A DNA stretch of 64,000 nucleotides from Exiguobacterium mexicanum (GCF_005960665.1 NZ_CP040676.1:878501-942500); one strand, 5' to 3'. Counted from the first letter of the stretch, positions 33,696 to 43,580 are shown. Notes: generated by a model from the sequence alone, not told the origin. Numbers and translations: made by a program.

Positions 33696-34793
33696 TCAAT
33701 CGATTTCTTGGAGCGTTTTCGGATAACTCGTCAACAGAATCGGGCCACTCTCGGTCATGACGATGTCGTCCTCGATGCGGACGCCGCCGACGCCAGGGAG
33801 ATAAATCCCCGGTTCGACGGTGAACGTCATCCCGACTTGGGCCGTCATGTCGTTATTGGCGGCCATTGACGGGAATTCGTGTACTTCGATGCCGATACCG
33901 TGTCCGACACGATGCGTGAAGTATTCCCCGTAACCGGCCGTCGTGATGACTTGACGGGCCGCGATATCGATCGAGCCGAGCGTCGTCCCGACGTTCGCCA
34001 TCTCGATCGCAGCTTCTTCGGCCTTGAGGACGGTCTCGTAAATCTCTCGTTGTTTCGTGCTCGCTTCTCCATAGACGACGGTGCGAGTGATGTCAGAGGC
34101 GTATCCTTGCCAAATGACACCGAGGTCGAACAAAGCGAAATCGCCTTTCTTCAAGCGATTGTTGCCGGGTACACCGTGCGGGTCGGCGCTATTCTCACCG
34201 AACAACACAAGTGTGTCGAACGACATCTCCCGGACGCCGTGCTTCTTCATCGCATACTCGATTTCCGCGATGACCTCGAGCTCGGTCACGCCTTCACGCA
34301 ATGCGCGAATCCCTGCCTCGATCGCCATATCGGCGAGTTCGGCGGCGCGCTTCATCAAGCGGACCTCGTCCGGTGACTTGATCATGCGAAGTGCCTGCAA
34401 CTCTTCCGTCAAGTCGATGATTGACAGTCCCGCGAAACCGGCGCGGAGTTGCTCGGCGCGATTGTACGTCAAATGCTCGCCTTCTACTCCGATTCGCTCG
34501 GGGATGATCTGTTGGTCGAGGAACAGTTTGACGACTTTGTCCCATGGGTTTTCATGATCCATGTACGTGACGATATCGCCGTTCCACTCGCTCGCTTCGA
34601 CGATTCCTTTTTCAAGTGCTGGACAGACGATCGCGGTCGTGCCGTTCTTCAAGACAAGAATGGCGATGAGCCGCTCATGAGCCTCGGCGTATACTCCTGA
34701 AAAGTAGAAGACCGATGCTTTCGATGTGACGAAAGCGGCGTCTAACCCTTTCGTGGCCAAAGATTGTGCAATATGGTTGGTTCGTTGATTCAA
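33696..34793 (-). CDS. M24-family Xaa-Pro peptidase
   Basis: A 365-residue pita-bread metallopeptidase. The N-terminal creatinase-like domain (about residues 1-125) precedes the catalytic domain with ligands in ALFDLGVIWQGYASDITRT (two Asp), RVGHGIGIEVHEFP (His), TVEPGIYL (Glu) and GVRIEDDIV (Glu). All five metal ligands are intact, so it should remove a residue preceding proline from di- or oligopeptides. Position and length match the PepQ/YqhT-type gene of Listeria at the equivalent locus. It is divergent from ytoI. Confidence 0.92.
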   Translation of the reverse strand: MNQRTNHIAQSLATKGLDAAFVTSKASVFYFSGVYAEAHERLIAILVLKNGTTAIVCPALEKGIVEASEWNGDIVTYMDHENPWDKVVKLFLDQQIIPERIGVEGEHLTYNRAEQLRAGFAGLSIIDLTEELQALRMIKSPDEVRLMKRAAELADMAIEAGIRALREGVTELEVIAEIEYAMKKHGVREMSFDTLVLFGENSADPHGVPGNNRLKKGDFALFDLGVIWQGYASDITRTVVYGEASTKQREIYETVLKAEEAAIEMANVGTTLGSIDIAARQVITTAGYGEYFTHRVGHGIGIEVHEFPSMAANNDMTAQVGMTFTVEPGIYLPGVGGVRIEDDIVMTESGPILLTSYPKTLQEID

Positions 34794-34954
34794 CTCGTTT
34801 CCCTTCCTTCTCGTTCATTGGCGTTCTTTCTCATTATAACGTTTTCCAAAACGGAAAGGAAATGTCACCATTTCAGTAGTACAGTTTGAAGAAGAACGAC
34901 TGATACAGTATACTGAGGATGACAGAAAATGTATTGAGGAAAGGGACTCGTGAC

Positions 34955-36265
34955 ATGACAACAAAACATGAACAGATCATAGCACATATCGAGTCGCTCG
35001 ATGTCGGGTCCAAAATTTCGGTCCGCCAAATCGCAAAAGAGTTGGCGGTATCAGAAGGAACGGCGTATCGGGCCATCAAAGAAGCAGAGAACTTAGGATT
35101 TGTGTCGACGATCGAACGGGTCGGGACGATCCGGATCAAGCGTAAGCACAAAGAGAATATCGAAAAACTGACGTTCGCTGAAGTCGTCAATATCGTGGAC
35201 GGACAAGTGCTCGGCGGCCGTGACGGGCTGCATAAGACGCTCTCGAAGTTCGTCATCGGGGCGATGAAGCTCGAAGCGATGATGCGTTACATCGATGTCG
35301 ACTCGCTCGTCATCATCGGAAACCGGGAAAAGGCGCATGAGCTCGTGCTCCAGTCTGGCGGTGCCGTCTTGATCACAGGTGGATTCGATACGACCGACGA
35401 AGTGAAGCGGATGGCGGATAAATACCACATGCCGGTCATCTCGACTTCCTATGATAGTTTCACCGTCGCGACGATGATCAACCGTGCCATCTATGACCGT
35501 TTAATCAAAAAAGAGATTCTACTCGTATCAGATATCGTCATTCCGCTCCACGACACGTTCTATTTAAAAGTGGACGACACGGTCAAACGTTGGCACGAGC
35601 TGAATGAACGGACGAAACATAATCGCTATCCCGTCATCGACGAACAGATGAAAGTCGTCGGGGTCATCACGGCGAAAGACTTGATTGACCGCCCGCATGA
35701 CACCGAAATCGAGAAAGTGATGACGAAGAGCCCGATCACGGTCGGCGTTCAGACAAGCGTCACCAATGCCGCCCACCAAATGGTATGGGAAGGTATCGAG
35801 ATGTTGCCGGTTGTCGACAACTACGGCCGTCTGCTCGGAATCATCAGCCGCCAAGACGTCTTGAAGGCGCTCCAACTCGCCAACCGCCAACCGCAAGTCG
35901 GCGAGACGTTCGACAATATGATCACGAACCAATTGAAAGAAGATCCGAACTCGAACGGGACCGCGTTCACCGTCGAGGTCGCGCCGCAAATGACGAGCCA
36001 CATGGGGACGGCGTCGTCAGGTGTCTTGACGACGTTACTTGTCGAAGGGGCGACCCGGAGTCTGCGTCATATGAAAAAAGGCGACCTCGTCGTCGAGAAT
36101 ATCACGGTCTATTTCATGAAACCGATTCAAATCGAGAGCCAAATCCGAGTCTCGGCCAACGTGTTCGACCTTGGCCGGAAGTTCGGGAAAGTCGACGTCG
36201 AGATGACGCAAGGCACGCAACTCGTTGCCAAAGCGCTCGTTACGGCGCAATTGATCGACCGTTAA
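34955..36265 (+). CDS. ytoI: DRTGG-CBS-hotdog regulator-like protein YtoI
   Basis: A 436-residue multidomain cytoplasmic protein. An N-terminal winged helix (about residues 5-60, VRQIAKELAVSEGTAYRAIK) is followed by a DRTGG domain (about 70-180), two CBS domains (about 195-310, with TAKDLIDRP and ISRQDVLKAL) and a C-terminal MaoC/PaaI-type hotdog domain (about 320-434). The combination suggests a nucleotide-sensing DNA-binding regulator with acyl-CoA binding, but no function is established. ATG 34955 follows GAGGAAAGGG. The order ytoI-ytpI-nrnA is conserved in Bacilli. Confidence 0.92.
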   Translation: MTTKHEQIIAHIESLDVGSKISVRQIAKELAVSEGTAYRAIKEAENLGFVSTIERVGTIRIKRKHKENIEKLTFAEVVNIVDGQVLGGRDGLHKTLSKFVIGAMKLEAMMRYIDVDSLVIIGNREKAHELVLQSGGAVLITGGFDTTDEVKRMADKYHMPVISTSYDSFTVATMINRAIYDRLIKKEILLVSDIVIPLHDTFYLKVDDTVKRWHELNERTKHNRYPVIDEQMKVVGVITAKDLIDRPHDTEIEKVMTKSPITVGVQTSVTNAAHQMVWEGIEMLPVVDNYGRLLGIISRQDVLKALQLANRQPQVGETFDNMITNQLKEDPNSNGTAFTVEVAPQMTSHMGTASSGVLTTLLVEGATRSLRHMKKGDLVVENITVYFMKPIQIESQIRVSANVFDLGRKFGKVDVEMTQGTQLVAKALVTAQLIDR

Positions 36266-36267
36266 CT

Positions 36268-36303
36268 AAAAAAACGAGCTGATGATGTCATCAGCTCGTT
36301 TCT
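36268..36303. terminator. Terminator between ytoI and ytpI
   Basis: AAACGAGCTGATGA-TG-TCATCAGCTCGTTT, a 14-bp palindrome preceded by an A-run that gives a T-run on the minus strand. Confidence 0.85.
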
Positions 36304-36311
36304 GTCTGCCC

Positions 36312-36626
36312 TTATGCTTGTTTGATCGGCTCTTCGTTCGCGAGCGGATAGATTTTACGGTACCGGATGAACCCGACGACGGCATTGCCTAGCCCTAGGA
36401 CGAGCATGGCGATGCTGACGATCCAACCGATCGTCGAGCCGAGCCCGAGGCCGCCGATCATTTGGTTGACGGCGAAAAGTGCGAGGAACAGGCTCAACCA
36501 GATGAGCGCTTGCGTGTTAAAGAGCGCTTTCCGGTATGGTGTCTTCGTCAAATAGGCGCGTCGTTTAGAAACGAAATAGGCACCTAACGAAAACAAAATG
36601 AGTCCGATCATAATTAATTGACCCAA
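36312..36626 (-). CDS. ytpI: YtpI-family small membrane protein
   Basis: A 104-residue membrane protein with three hydrophobic helices (about residues 4-20, 38-58 and 64-86) and charged connecting loops (SKRRAYLTKTPYRKAL). Size and position between ytoI and nrnA match YtpI of Bacillus. Its function is unknown. It is transcribed opposite to both neighbours. Confidence 0.85.
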   Translation of the reverse strand: MGQLIMIGLILFSLGAYFVSKRRAYLTKTPYRKALFNTQALIWLSLFLALFAVNQMIGGLGLGSTIGWIVSIAMLVLGLGNAVVGFIRYRKIYPLANEEPIKQA

Positions 36627-36703
36627 GTGAAGAAACCCCTTTCAGACGTGTAATCTGTTATCATCATACCATAGAATAGTGTTCAAGAAAGCGAGGAATG
36701 GCG

Positions 36704-37669
36704 ATGGCACACTGGCCAGAGGCAGCAACGATATTGAAATTGATTGAAGCGGCGGATACGATCATGATCCACCGACACGTCCGTCCTGACCCTGACGCGC
36801 TCGGCAGTCAGCTAGGGTTGAAGCGGATGTTAGAGGTCGCTTATCCGGAAAAACGGATTTACGTCGTCGGCGGCATCGTCCACGACTTAGAATTTTTAGG
36901 CAAGATGGAGCATGTTGAAGCCGACATGTACAAAGACGCGCTCGTCATCGTGCTCGACACGGCTAACCACGAACGAATCGATGGGCCGCACGCCTTGACA
37001 GGCAAGACGGTCGTCAAAATCGATCACCACCCTGATGAGGACGCGTATGCGACCCATCAAATCGTCGACACGACGGTCAGTTCGACGTCGGAGATGATTG
37101 CTGAACTTGCGGGAATCTGGGGGCTTGCCCTTGACGAGGCGTCCGCATTCTTGTTGTTCGCCGGGATTGTCGGCGACACGGGACGGTTCCAGTTCCGCAA
37201 TGCGACGCCGCGCACGTTTGAGGTCGCCGCCGAATTGATCAACTACGGCATCGATACGAATCGGTTGTATCGTCAAATGTATAAGACGAACTTGGCGACG
37301 TTACAACTCCAAGGCTATGTGCTTCAAAACGTCAACGTGACAGAAGCGGGTGTCGGCTACGTCAAAATCGATGCGGACGTCTTGCGGACGTTCCACGCGA
37401 CACCGGAAGCGGCATCGTTGCTCGTCAACAGTTTCTCAGGACTCGAAGGATTGAAGTGCTGGGTCATGTTCGTCGAGAACAAAGATGAGATTCGGGTGCG
37501 AATCCGTTCGAAAGGGCCGGTTATCAATGAAGTGGCGAAACGCTATCGCGGTGGCGGCCATCCGATGGCAGCCGGTGCCACGATCGATACATGGGAAGAG
37601 ATGGACGAAGTGATCGCGGCACTTGATGAAGTCGCGGCACTGTTCACGTTCGAAACAGAAGAGAGCTGA
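36704..37669 (+). CDS. nrnA: Oligoribonuclease / pAp phosphatase NrnA
   Basis: A 321-residue DHH/DHHA1 phosphoesterase. It degrades nanoRNAs and dephosphorylates 3'-phosphoadenosine 5'-phosphate, and can hydrolyse short cyclic-dinucleotide products. Motifs: IMIHRHVRPDPDALGSQ (about residues 21-37), VIVLDTANHERID, KIDHHPDEDAYA (DHH, about 105-116) and RYRGGGHPMAAG (GGGH of DHHA1, about 281-292). ATG 36704 lies 7 bases after GAGG; ATG 36698 is only 1 base after it. A terminator overlaps its stop codon. Confidence 0.93.
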   Translation: MAHWPEAATILKLIEAADTIMIHRHVRPDPDALGSQLGLKRMLEVAYPEKRIYVVGGIVHDLEFLGKMEHVEADMYKDALVIVLDTANHERIDGPHALTGKTVVKIDHHPDEDAYATHQIVDTTVSSTSEMIAELAGIWGLALDEASAFLLFAGIVGDTGRFQFRNATPRTFEVAAELINYGIDTNRLYRQMYKTNLATLQLQGYVLQNVNVTEAGVGYVKIDADVLRTFHATPEAASLLVNSFSGLEGLKCWVMFVENKDEIRVRIRSKGPVINEVAKRYRGGGHPMAAGATIDTWEEMDEVIAALDEVAALFTFETEES

Positions 37670-37696
37670 CCCGTTGGTCAGCTCTCTTCAGCTTTT
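37660..37696 (+). terminator. nrnA terminator overlapping its stop
   Basis: AGAGAGCTGACC-CGTT-GGTCAGCTCTCT 12-bp perfect stem; the tail TCAGCTTTT is only moderately T-rich. Confidence 0.65.
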
Positions 37697-37879
37697 GTCC
37701 TGATCTTGTGGGATGAACCATGTGCCGCGGTCGGTCACGTCCTCGACGACGTCGAGTTGATACTCGGCGATATAGCGGCGGAGTCGGTCGATAATCTCCG
37801 GGCTATCGGCGAAGACGGTCTGGCCGTTCTGTAAATTTTCGAGCTTGTCACGTGCGATTTTGCCCCGATTAATAATCAT
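37688..37879 (-). CDS. Small conserved-looking protein of unknown function
   Basis: A 63-residue soluble protein with a basic N-terminus (MIINRGKIARDKLENL) and an acidic C-terminal half containing VVEDVTDRGTWFI. An AAAAGGGGG site precedes its ATG, supporting translation. It lies alone between nrnA and dnaE, where Bacillus has the sporulation genes ytrI and ytrH; it does not resemble those (no membrane segment). I do not recognise the family. Confidence 0.65.
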   Translation of the reverse strand: MIINRGKIARDKLENLQNGQTVFADSPEIIDRLRRYIAEYQLDVVEDVTDRGTWFIPQDQDKS

Positions 37880-37982
37880 ACGGTTTATACCCCCTTTTAG
37901 GAGAAGTTTTGTCTATAATTATTGTATCAGACAAGTGTCGGAATGAGTTTGACAATTGTGAAAAAAAGAAAGGGGGGATCTT

Positions 37983-40900
37983 GTGATCCACTTGAATGTA
38001 CGATCGGCTTTTAGTTTGATGCAGAGCACGATTCGACTTGAACAATACGTCGCGCTGATGGCTGAGAGAGGGAGTCGGGCCGTCGCGCTCGCTGACGATG
38101 CATTATACGGCTTGCCGCAGTTCGTCCGATTGTGCGAACGCTATGCGGTCAAACCTGTCATCGGGTTGCGGACCACGTTGCGGATGGACGGGTTTGACGT
38201 GTCTGTCCTCGTCTACGCGTTGACCGAGGAGCAGTTGCCGGAACTGTATCGCCTTGTGCAGGCCGATGGAGTGACCGAGACGACCGAACTGGCGGTAGTC
38301 GTCTTACCGGAGAATTGGAAGACGAACGACCCAGTTCACCGCAGGCGCTTGTATAACCATCTGCTCGGTTACGTGAACGAGGAGAAACTATGGCTCGGAT
38401 TGCCGGCGCCCCAAACGACGGAGCAGACGTTGATGCTCAGACAGCTCCGCGAGATGCGGGAGGAGCTCGGCACGAAGCTCGTGCCGGCCCCCGAGACGTG
38501 TTACATGCGCCCAGAAGATTTCGAGGCGTATCGTGCCATCGTCGCCATCGGCGAAGGAGAGCTCATCTCGCAAGAAGACGTTCACCAGAAAGGGAAATAC
38601 GTCCGCCTACCGAGTGAGATGAACGATTGGTTTGAACCGATCGAACTCGAGGCACTCGACCGATTCGAATCTCTCGTGTCCGTCACTCGGTTGCCGCAAG
38701 CGACAACATCCATCCCAGAATTCGAAGGTGCCATCGACCGGTTGAAGCGACTCGTTGCCGACCGCTTAAAGGCGCTCGACCTATTCCAAGAAGATTATAT
38801 CGAACGGGCCCGCTATGAACTCGATATCATCGCGCGGACGGGTTTCGCCTCTTACTTCCTCATCGTCGAGGATATCGTTCGCTATGCGAAGGAACAAGGG
38901 ATCGAGGTCGGTCCGGGTCGTGGTTCCGCGGCCGGGTCGCTCGTCAGTTTCGCGCTTCACATCACCGAGGTCGACCCAGTCCGGTTCGGTCTCTTGTTCG
39001 AACGATTTTTGAATCCGGAACGAATCACGATGCCGGATATCGACTTGGACTTCGAGGATGAACGACGCGATGAGGTCGTTCGCTACGTGTTGGAGAAGTA
39101 TGGTGAAAATCATGCGGCCCAAATCGGTACGCTCGCCACGTTCGGTGCAAAGGCGGCGTTACGGGATGTCGCGCGGGCGCTCGGTCTGACGCTTGAAGAA
39201 GGACAAGCGGCCAGCAAACAAGTAAAAGATGACGGGTTGGCCGGGATTTTGGCCAACCCTTCGAAAGTGAAATGGTTCGCCGGCAGTCAAAAGCGCTCGC
39301 AGCTCTTGAAAATCGCCTCCGAGTTGGAAGGGTTACCGCGCCAAGCTTCGGTCCATGCGGCCGGCCTTGTGCTCAGCCGGGAGGCACTTGATGCAATCAC
39401 ACCGTTGCAGCCGACGACAGGGGAGCAAGTGACTCAATATAATATGAAGGATCTCGAAGCGCTCGGTCTGTTGAAAATCGATTTGCTCGGCCTGCGCAAC
39501 TTGACGAGGCTCCGGCAGATGGAGGCGCTGATTCGGGAGACGGATGAGCTGTTTTCGCTGAAGACGATCCCATTGAATGACGCCAAGACGTTCCGCGTGC
39601 TCGCCCGGGGTGACACGGACGGGATCTTCCAATTTGAGTCGGAAGGGATGAAACAAGCGCTTCGGCAAGTGAAGCCGACCGAGTTCGAGGATATCGTTGT
39701 CACGATGTCGCTCTATCGTCCGGGGCCGATGCAGTTCATCGATACGTATGCGAAGCGCAAGCATGGGATGCCTTATCAAGCGGTCCATCAGGTCGTCGGC
39801 GACATCATGCGGACGACGAACGGCGTGCTCGTCTATCAGGAACAAGTCATGCGCTTGTTGCGGGAGCTTGCGGGGTATTCATACGCCGAGGCGGATTTGA
39901 TACGCCGCGCCATCGCTAAAAAAGACGTGGCAGCGATTGACGTCGAGAAAGCCCGCTTCTTAGAACGTTCGTCGGAGCGGTTCGACAGTGACTCGATGCG
40001 GCAAGTGTTCTCGTGGATCGAGAAGTTCGCTGGTTACGGCTTCAACCGTTCCCACGCCGTCGCCTACAGTTTGATCAGTTACCGTCTAGCTTATGTGAAG
40101 GCGCACTTTGAACGAATCTTCTACCTCGTGACGTACGACAAGACGAATCAGCTCGTCCGCATGTTGCGGAAAGGAAAAATCCCTGTCTATCCGCCCGACG
40201 TTCTGCACGGACAAGCCGCCGCCTTTTTAGAAGGGCCCGGCGTGCGTCTCGGACTGAAGGCGGTCCAAGGGTTGACGAAACGTGATGTCGAGCGGTTGAT
40301 TGAGCATCATGCCGAGTTCACCGATGTGAAGCGCCTGCTTGAACTCATGGGCTGGGGAACGAAAGACCATATGAAACTGCGACGCCTGCTCGGTGCTGGG
40401 GCGTTGGATCGGATGTACCATGGTGAGCGTCGGCGTGCCTTTGAAGCGGTCGAACGGCTTCGCGAGGAGACGGAGACGCATCTGCTCCCGGACGAGTTGT
40501 CCGCGCTCGGGTTAAAACGATCCGCGCCGATTGAGCCGAATTGGTCCGAGGAAGAACGAGAGGCGCTTGGAACGTGGATCGTCCATTCGCCATTGACGAC
40601 GGTCGCGCCGCTCTCGATCGAGACGGTGACGATTGATGAAGTGCTCCATGGCGAACGCGGGTTCATCGTCGTCTACGTGGACGCGATTCGAACGTTCAAG
40701 ACGAAGAAGAACGAAGAGATGGGTGTCGTCATGGTCGATGACGGTGTGTCGCAAGATGAGGTCGTCATCTTCCCGCGGGTGTTCGCGCAATTTTCGCGCT
40801 CGCTTTACGTCGGGAACGTCCTCTTGCTCGAGGTGCATCCAAATGAACGGGACGGACGGCGTCAACTCGTCGTCGAGCGGGTCCGGCCGCTCCATGGACA

Positions 40901-41153
40901 AGCGCTCTTTGTCCGGCTGCGCTTGGAGTCGTTCGCCGACCTCGAAGAGTTGCTCCATACGTCCAAAGGGGATGTGCCGGTTATTTGTCGGTTCTCGGAT
41001 TCAAAGGAAGTGAAGCAACTTGCCTCGGCGTATGCGGTCAATCCGACGGAGACATTGCTCTTGGCGTTGAAACAACGGTTTGGTGAAACGGATGTCGTGT
41101 TGAAGCGGGTCGACTCGAAATTGCCCGGTACGAAAACTAGTACCAAGTCATAA
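37983..41153 (+). CDS. dnaE: DNA polymerase III alpha subunit DnaE
   Basis: A 1056-residue C-family polymerase of the DnaE3 type used with PolC in low-GC Gram-positives, mainly for primer extension. Domains: PHP (about 1-240), palm/fingers with GPGRGSAAGSLVSFAL (about 311-326), the catalytic PDIDLDFEDERRDEV (about 351-365) and the third Asp region, VYQEQVMRL, and a C-terminal OB fold. The PHP opening IHLNVRSAFSL lacks the second His of HxH, so metal-dependent proofreading by PHP is unlikely. The start is GTG after AAAGGGGGGATCTT. It is slightly shorter than Bacillus DnaE (about 1115). Confidence 0.95.
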   Translation: MIHLNVRSAFSLMQSTIRLEQYVALMAERGSRAVALADDALYGLPQFVRLCERYAVKPVIGLRTTLRMDGFDVSVLVYALTEEQLPELYRLVQADGVTETTELAVVVLPENWKTNDPVHRRRLYNHLLGYVNEEKLWLGLPAPQTTEQTLMLRQLREMREELGTKLVPAPETCYMRPEDFEAYRAIVAIGEGELISQEDVHQKGKYVRLPSEMNDWFEPIELEALDRFESLVSVTRLPQATTSIPEFEGAIDRLKRLVADRLKALDLFQEDYIERARYELDIIARTGFASYFLIVEDIVRYAKEQGIEVGPGRGSAAGSLVSFALHITEVDPVRFGLLFERFLNPERITMPDIDLDFEDERRDEVVRYVLEKYGENHAAQIGTLATFGAKAALRDVARALGLTLEEGQAASKQVKDDGLAGILANPSKVKWFAGSQKRSQLLKIASELEGLPRQASVHAAGLVLSREALDAITPLQPTTGEQVTQYNMKDLEALGLLKIDLLGLRNLTRLRQMEALIRETDELFSLKTIPLNDAKTFRVLARGDTDGIFQFESEGMKQALRQVKPTEFEDIVVTMSLYRPGPMQFIDTYAKRKHGMPYQAVHQVVGDIMRTTNGVLVYQEQVMRLLRELAGYSYAEADLIRRAIAKKDVAAIDVEKARFLERSSERFDSDSMRQVFSWIEKFAGYGFNRSHAVAYSLISYRLAYVKAHFERIFYLVTYDKTNQLVRMLRKGKIPVYPPDVLHGQAAAFLEGPGVRLGLKAVQGLTKRDVERLIEHHAEFTDVKRLLELMGWGTKDHMKLRRLLGAGALDRMYHGERRRAFEAVERLREETETHLLPDELSALGLKRSAPIEPNWSEEEREALGTWIVHSPLTTVAPLSIETVTIDEVLHGERGFIVVYVDAIRTFKTKKNEEMGVVMVDDGVSQDEVVIFPRVFAQFSRSLYVGNVLLLEVHPNERDGRRQLVVERVRPLHGQALFVRLRLESFADLEELLHTSKGDVPVICRFSDSKEVKQLASAYAVNPTETLLLALKQRFGETDVVLKRVDSKLPGTKTSTKS

Positions 41154-41160
41154 AAAGTGG

Positions 41161-41186
41161 TATAATCTGATTAATTGGTCTGACCA
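41161..41186 (+). promoter_or_regulatory. Promoter -10 with palindromic FadR/GntR-type operator
   Basis: TATAAT at 41161-41166 is followed 10 bases later by TGGTCTGACCA (41176-41186), a perfect 5-1-5 palindrome at the expected transcription start. TGGT-N3-ACCA is the usual core for FadR-subfamily GntR regulators, and the next gene encodes one. Autorepression is predicted, extending to accDA if these are co-transcribed. Confidence 0.65.
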
Positions 41187-41228
41187 CTTTAGAGAAAATG
41201 CCATCCAAAAAGGGAGTTGAACGGTCAG

Positions 41229-41783
41229 ATGCATGGAAAACACGCATCCTCATTTCATGAAAACATTTCTAAAATTAGAACGTTGATCGTCCAGGCCTCA
41301 CTCGAGCCAGGCGACCGTCTCCCGTCAGAACGGGAACTCGCCGAGACGCTATCCATCAGCCGTGCCTCGGTCCGTGAAGCGTTACGGGCACTCAGCTTCC
41401 TTGGAATCGTTGAGACGAGACACGGCGGCGGCACGTTTTTATGTGAGCAAGATCGCCATCGATATATTGAGATTTTGTCAGAGTTTATCGTCACGAAACA
41501 GACGAAGGCGTCGGACATTGTCGATATGTTGCGACTGCTCGAACGCTTGGCGTTGACGGAAGTCGAACCGACCCCGGAACGCATCGCGTTGCTCGAGGGG
41601 AGTGTGGAGACGGACCGTGCCTTCCGGCAGCATCTCATCTTCGGATTGAAGAATGAACTGTTCATTCGAATTTGGAGTGAAGTAAACCGATTTTATGACG
41701 GGACGGACGCGGGCGACTTGTATACTGAAGATGAACGTAGACGATTGTTGGAGATGTGGCGTGAGGCGGGGATGCCGGAATGA
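41229..41783 (+). CDS. GntR-family (FadR subfamily-like) transcriptional regulator
   Basis: A 184-residue regulator. The N-terminal winged helix [17 protein letters not shown] with [13 protein letters not shown] (about residues 23-52) and HGGGTFL is a standard GntR DNA-binding domain. The C-terminal domain is short (about 100 residues) and lacks the full FCD helical bundle with clear metal ligands. It ends in ATGA overlapping the region before accD. Operon-like linkage suggests it senses a fatty-acid-synthesis or central-carbon metabolite, but the ligand is unknown. The start is uncertain (ATG 41229, 13 bases after AGGGAG; TTG 41217 is too close). Confidence 0.85.
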   Translation: MHGKHASSFHENISKIRTLIVQASLEPGDRLPSERELAETLSISRASVREALRALSFLGIVETRHGGGTFLCEQDRHRYIEILSEFIVTKQTKASDIVDMLRLLERLALTEVEPTPERIALLEGSVETDRAFRQHLIFGLKNELFIRIWSEVNRFYDGTDAGDLYTEDERRRLLEMWREAGMPE

Positions 41784-41797
41784 ACGAGGGGGAAGCG

Positions 41798-42652
41798 ATG
41801 ACTGCTTTTTTCAAGAAACCGAAACGATATATGCCTTTGCGTCAACGAGAACCAAAAATTGACGCACCACAAGGCTTGATGACAAAATGTCCATCCTGTA
41901 AATATATGCATTACACGAAACAGTTAAACGAAAATCATAAAGTGTGTGATTGCGGCTACCATTTCCCGCTCAGTGCAGATGAGCGGATTCACATGTTGGT
42001 CGACGGTCAATCGTTTGAAAAATTTGCGGGACCGCTCGTCAAAGAGAACCCGCTTGATTTTCCAGATTATGAAGATAAATTGAAAAAAGACAGGGAGCGA
42101 ACTGGGATTGAAGAAGCCATCGTCTGTGGCCGCGCCACGATCGATGGGCTCCCAGTCGTCGTCTGCGTCATGGATGCCCGCTTCCGTATGGGATCGATGG
42201 GGGGGTATGTCGGAGAAGCGATCGCCTCGGCCGTTCGGACCGCGACGAAAGAACGATTGCCGGTCGTCCTGTTCACCGCTTCAGGCGGAGCGCGCATGCA
42301 AGAAGGCATGGTCAGCTTGATGCAGATGGCCAATACGTCGATTGCGTTGAAACAACATGACGAGGCCGGTCTCTTGTACGTCGCCTACTTGACGCACCCG
42401 ACGACAGGTGGCGTATCAGCCAGTTTCGCGATGCTCGGGGATGTGAACGTCGCCGAACCTGGGGCGTTGATCGGCTTCGCCGGGCGCCGCATCATCGAAC
42501 AGACGATTCGTGAGAAATTGCCAGACAACTTCCAAACTGCCGAGTTCTTGTTAGAAGCGGGGCAACTGGACGCCGTCGTTCACCGTGAACAGATGCGTTC
42601 GTTCTTGAAAAAGATGATCGAGTTACACGGCGGGGAGGTCCATCATGTTTGA
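41798..42652 (+). CDS. accD: Acetyl-CoA carboxylase carboxyltransferase subunit beta
   Basis: A 284-residue beta subunit which, with AccA, moves CO2 from carboxybiotin to acetyl-CoA to make malonyl-CoA. The N-terminal zinc ribbon begins [13 protein letters not shown], but its second knuckle reads [10 protein letters not shown]-x-C instead of the usual C-x2-C (about residues 51-53). The crotonase-like core has [19 protein letters not shown] and [18 protein letters not shown] 41798 follows AGGGGGAAGCG. The end overlaps accA by 8 bases, so the two are translationally coupled. Confidence 0.95.
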   Translation: MTAFFKKPKRYMPLRQREPKIDAPQGLMTKCPSCKYMHYTKQLNENHKVCDCGYHFPLSADERIHMLVDGQSFEKFAGPLVKENPLDFPDYEDKLKKDRERTGIEEAIVCGRATIDGLPVVVCVMDARFRMGSMGGYVGEAIASAVRTATKERLPVVLFTASGGARMQEGMVSLMQMANTSIALKQHDEAGLLYVAYLTHPTTGGVSASFAMLGDVNVAEPGALIGFAGRRIIEQTIREKLPDNFQTAEFLLEAGQLDAVVHREQMRSFLKKMIELHGGEVHHV

Positions 42653-43580
42653 TCCAATCAAAGAAGTAAACGAACAGCTCGGGAAGCTGCGCGAGACGGC
42701 AGAGACGAAAGGCATCGACTTATCTCGAGAAATCCGTCATCTTGAAGCAAAGCTTCATCGATTAGAAAAAGACATTTATGGGAATATGAAACCGTGGGAT
42801 CGCGTGCAACTGGCGCGTAACCCGAAACGGCCGACGACGCTCGATTATATCACCCAACTGTTTCCAGATTTCATCGAGTTGCACGGTGACCGTCACGGCT
42901 ATGATGATGCTGCCATCGTAACGGGATTGGCAACACTCGACGGGAAAGCGGTGACGATTATCGGCCATCAACGAGGTCGTAACACGAAAGAGAACATGAA
43001 ACGTAACTTTGGGATGCCGCATCCAGAAGGCTATCGCAAAGCGCTTCGCTTTATGAAGCAAGCGGAAAAGTTCAATCGTCCTGTCATCACGTTCATCGAT
43101 ACGAAAGGCGCTTATCCTGGGAAAGCCGCCGAAGAGCGTGGACAAAGCGAGGCGATTGCACGCAACTTGTTCGAGATGGCGACGTTGAAAGTGCCGATTA
43201 TCTCGATCGTCATCGGAGAAGGCGGATCGGGCGGAGCGCTCGGGATTGGTGTCTGTGACCGTCTGCTCATGTTAGAGAACAGCACGTACTCGGTCATTTC
43301 ACCGGAAGGCGCCGCCGCGCTCTTATGGAAAGACGCGAAGCTCGCAGAACGCGCAGCGGAAACGATGAAGATCACAGCACAAGATTTGCTGAATTTAGGG
43401 ATTGTCGATGAAGTCGTCACCGAGGTATTCGGCGGCGCCCACATCGATGTGTCATTACAGTCATCACTCTTAAAGCCTGTATTAGCACAACACATGACGG
43501 AGTTGCGAGGCCGGACTCAAAATGAGTTGTTGCAAGGGCGGGCCGCCAAATATCATCAAATTGGCACAATTGGCTCGTGA
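42645..43580 (+). CDS. accA: Acetyl-CoA carboxylase carboxyltransferase subunit alpha
   Basis: A 311-residue alpha subunit, partner of AccD in the A2B2 carboxyltransferase. An N-terminal coiled segment (about 1-60) precedes the crotonase-fold core, with [39 protein letters not shown] (about 147-165) and [20 protein letters not shown] (about 187-206). The C-terminus [21 protein letters not shown] is typical. A cre-like element begins at its stop codon. Confidence 0.96.
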   Translation: MFDPIKEVNEQLGKLRETAETKGIDLSREIRHLEAKLHRLEKDIYGNMKPWDRVQLARNPKRPTTLDYITQLFPDFIELHGDRHGYDDAAIVTGLATLDGKAVTIIGHQRGRNTKENMKRNFGMPHPEGYRKALRFMKQAEKFNRPVITFIDTKGAYPGKAAEERGQSEAIARNLFEMATLKVPIISIVIGEGGSGGALGIGVCDRLLMLENSTYSVISPEGAAALLWKDAKLAERAAETMKITAQDLLNLGIVDEVVTEVFGGAHIDVSLQSSLLKPVLAQHMTELRGRTQNELLQGRAAKYHQIGTIGS

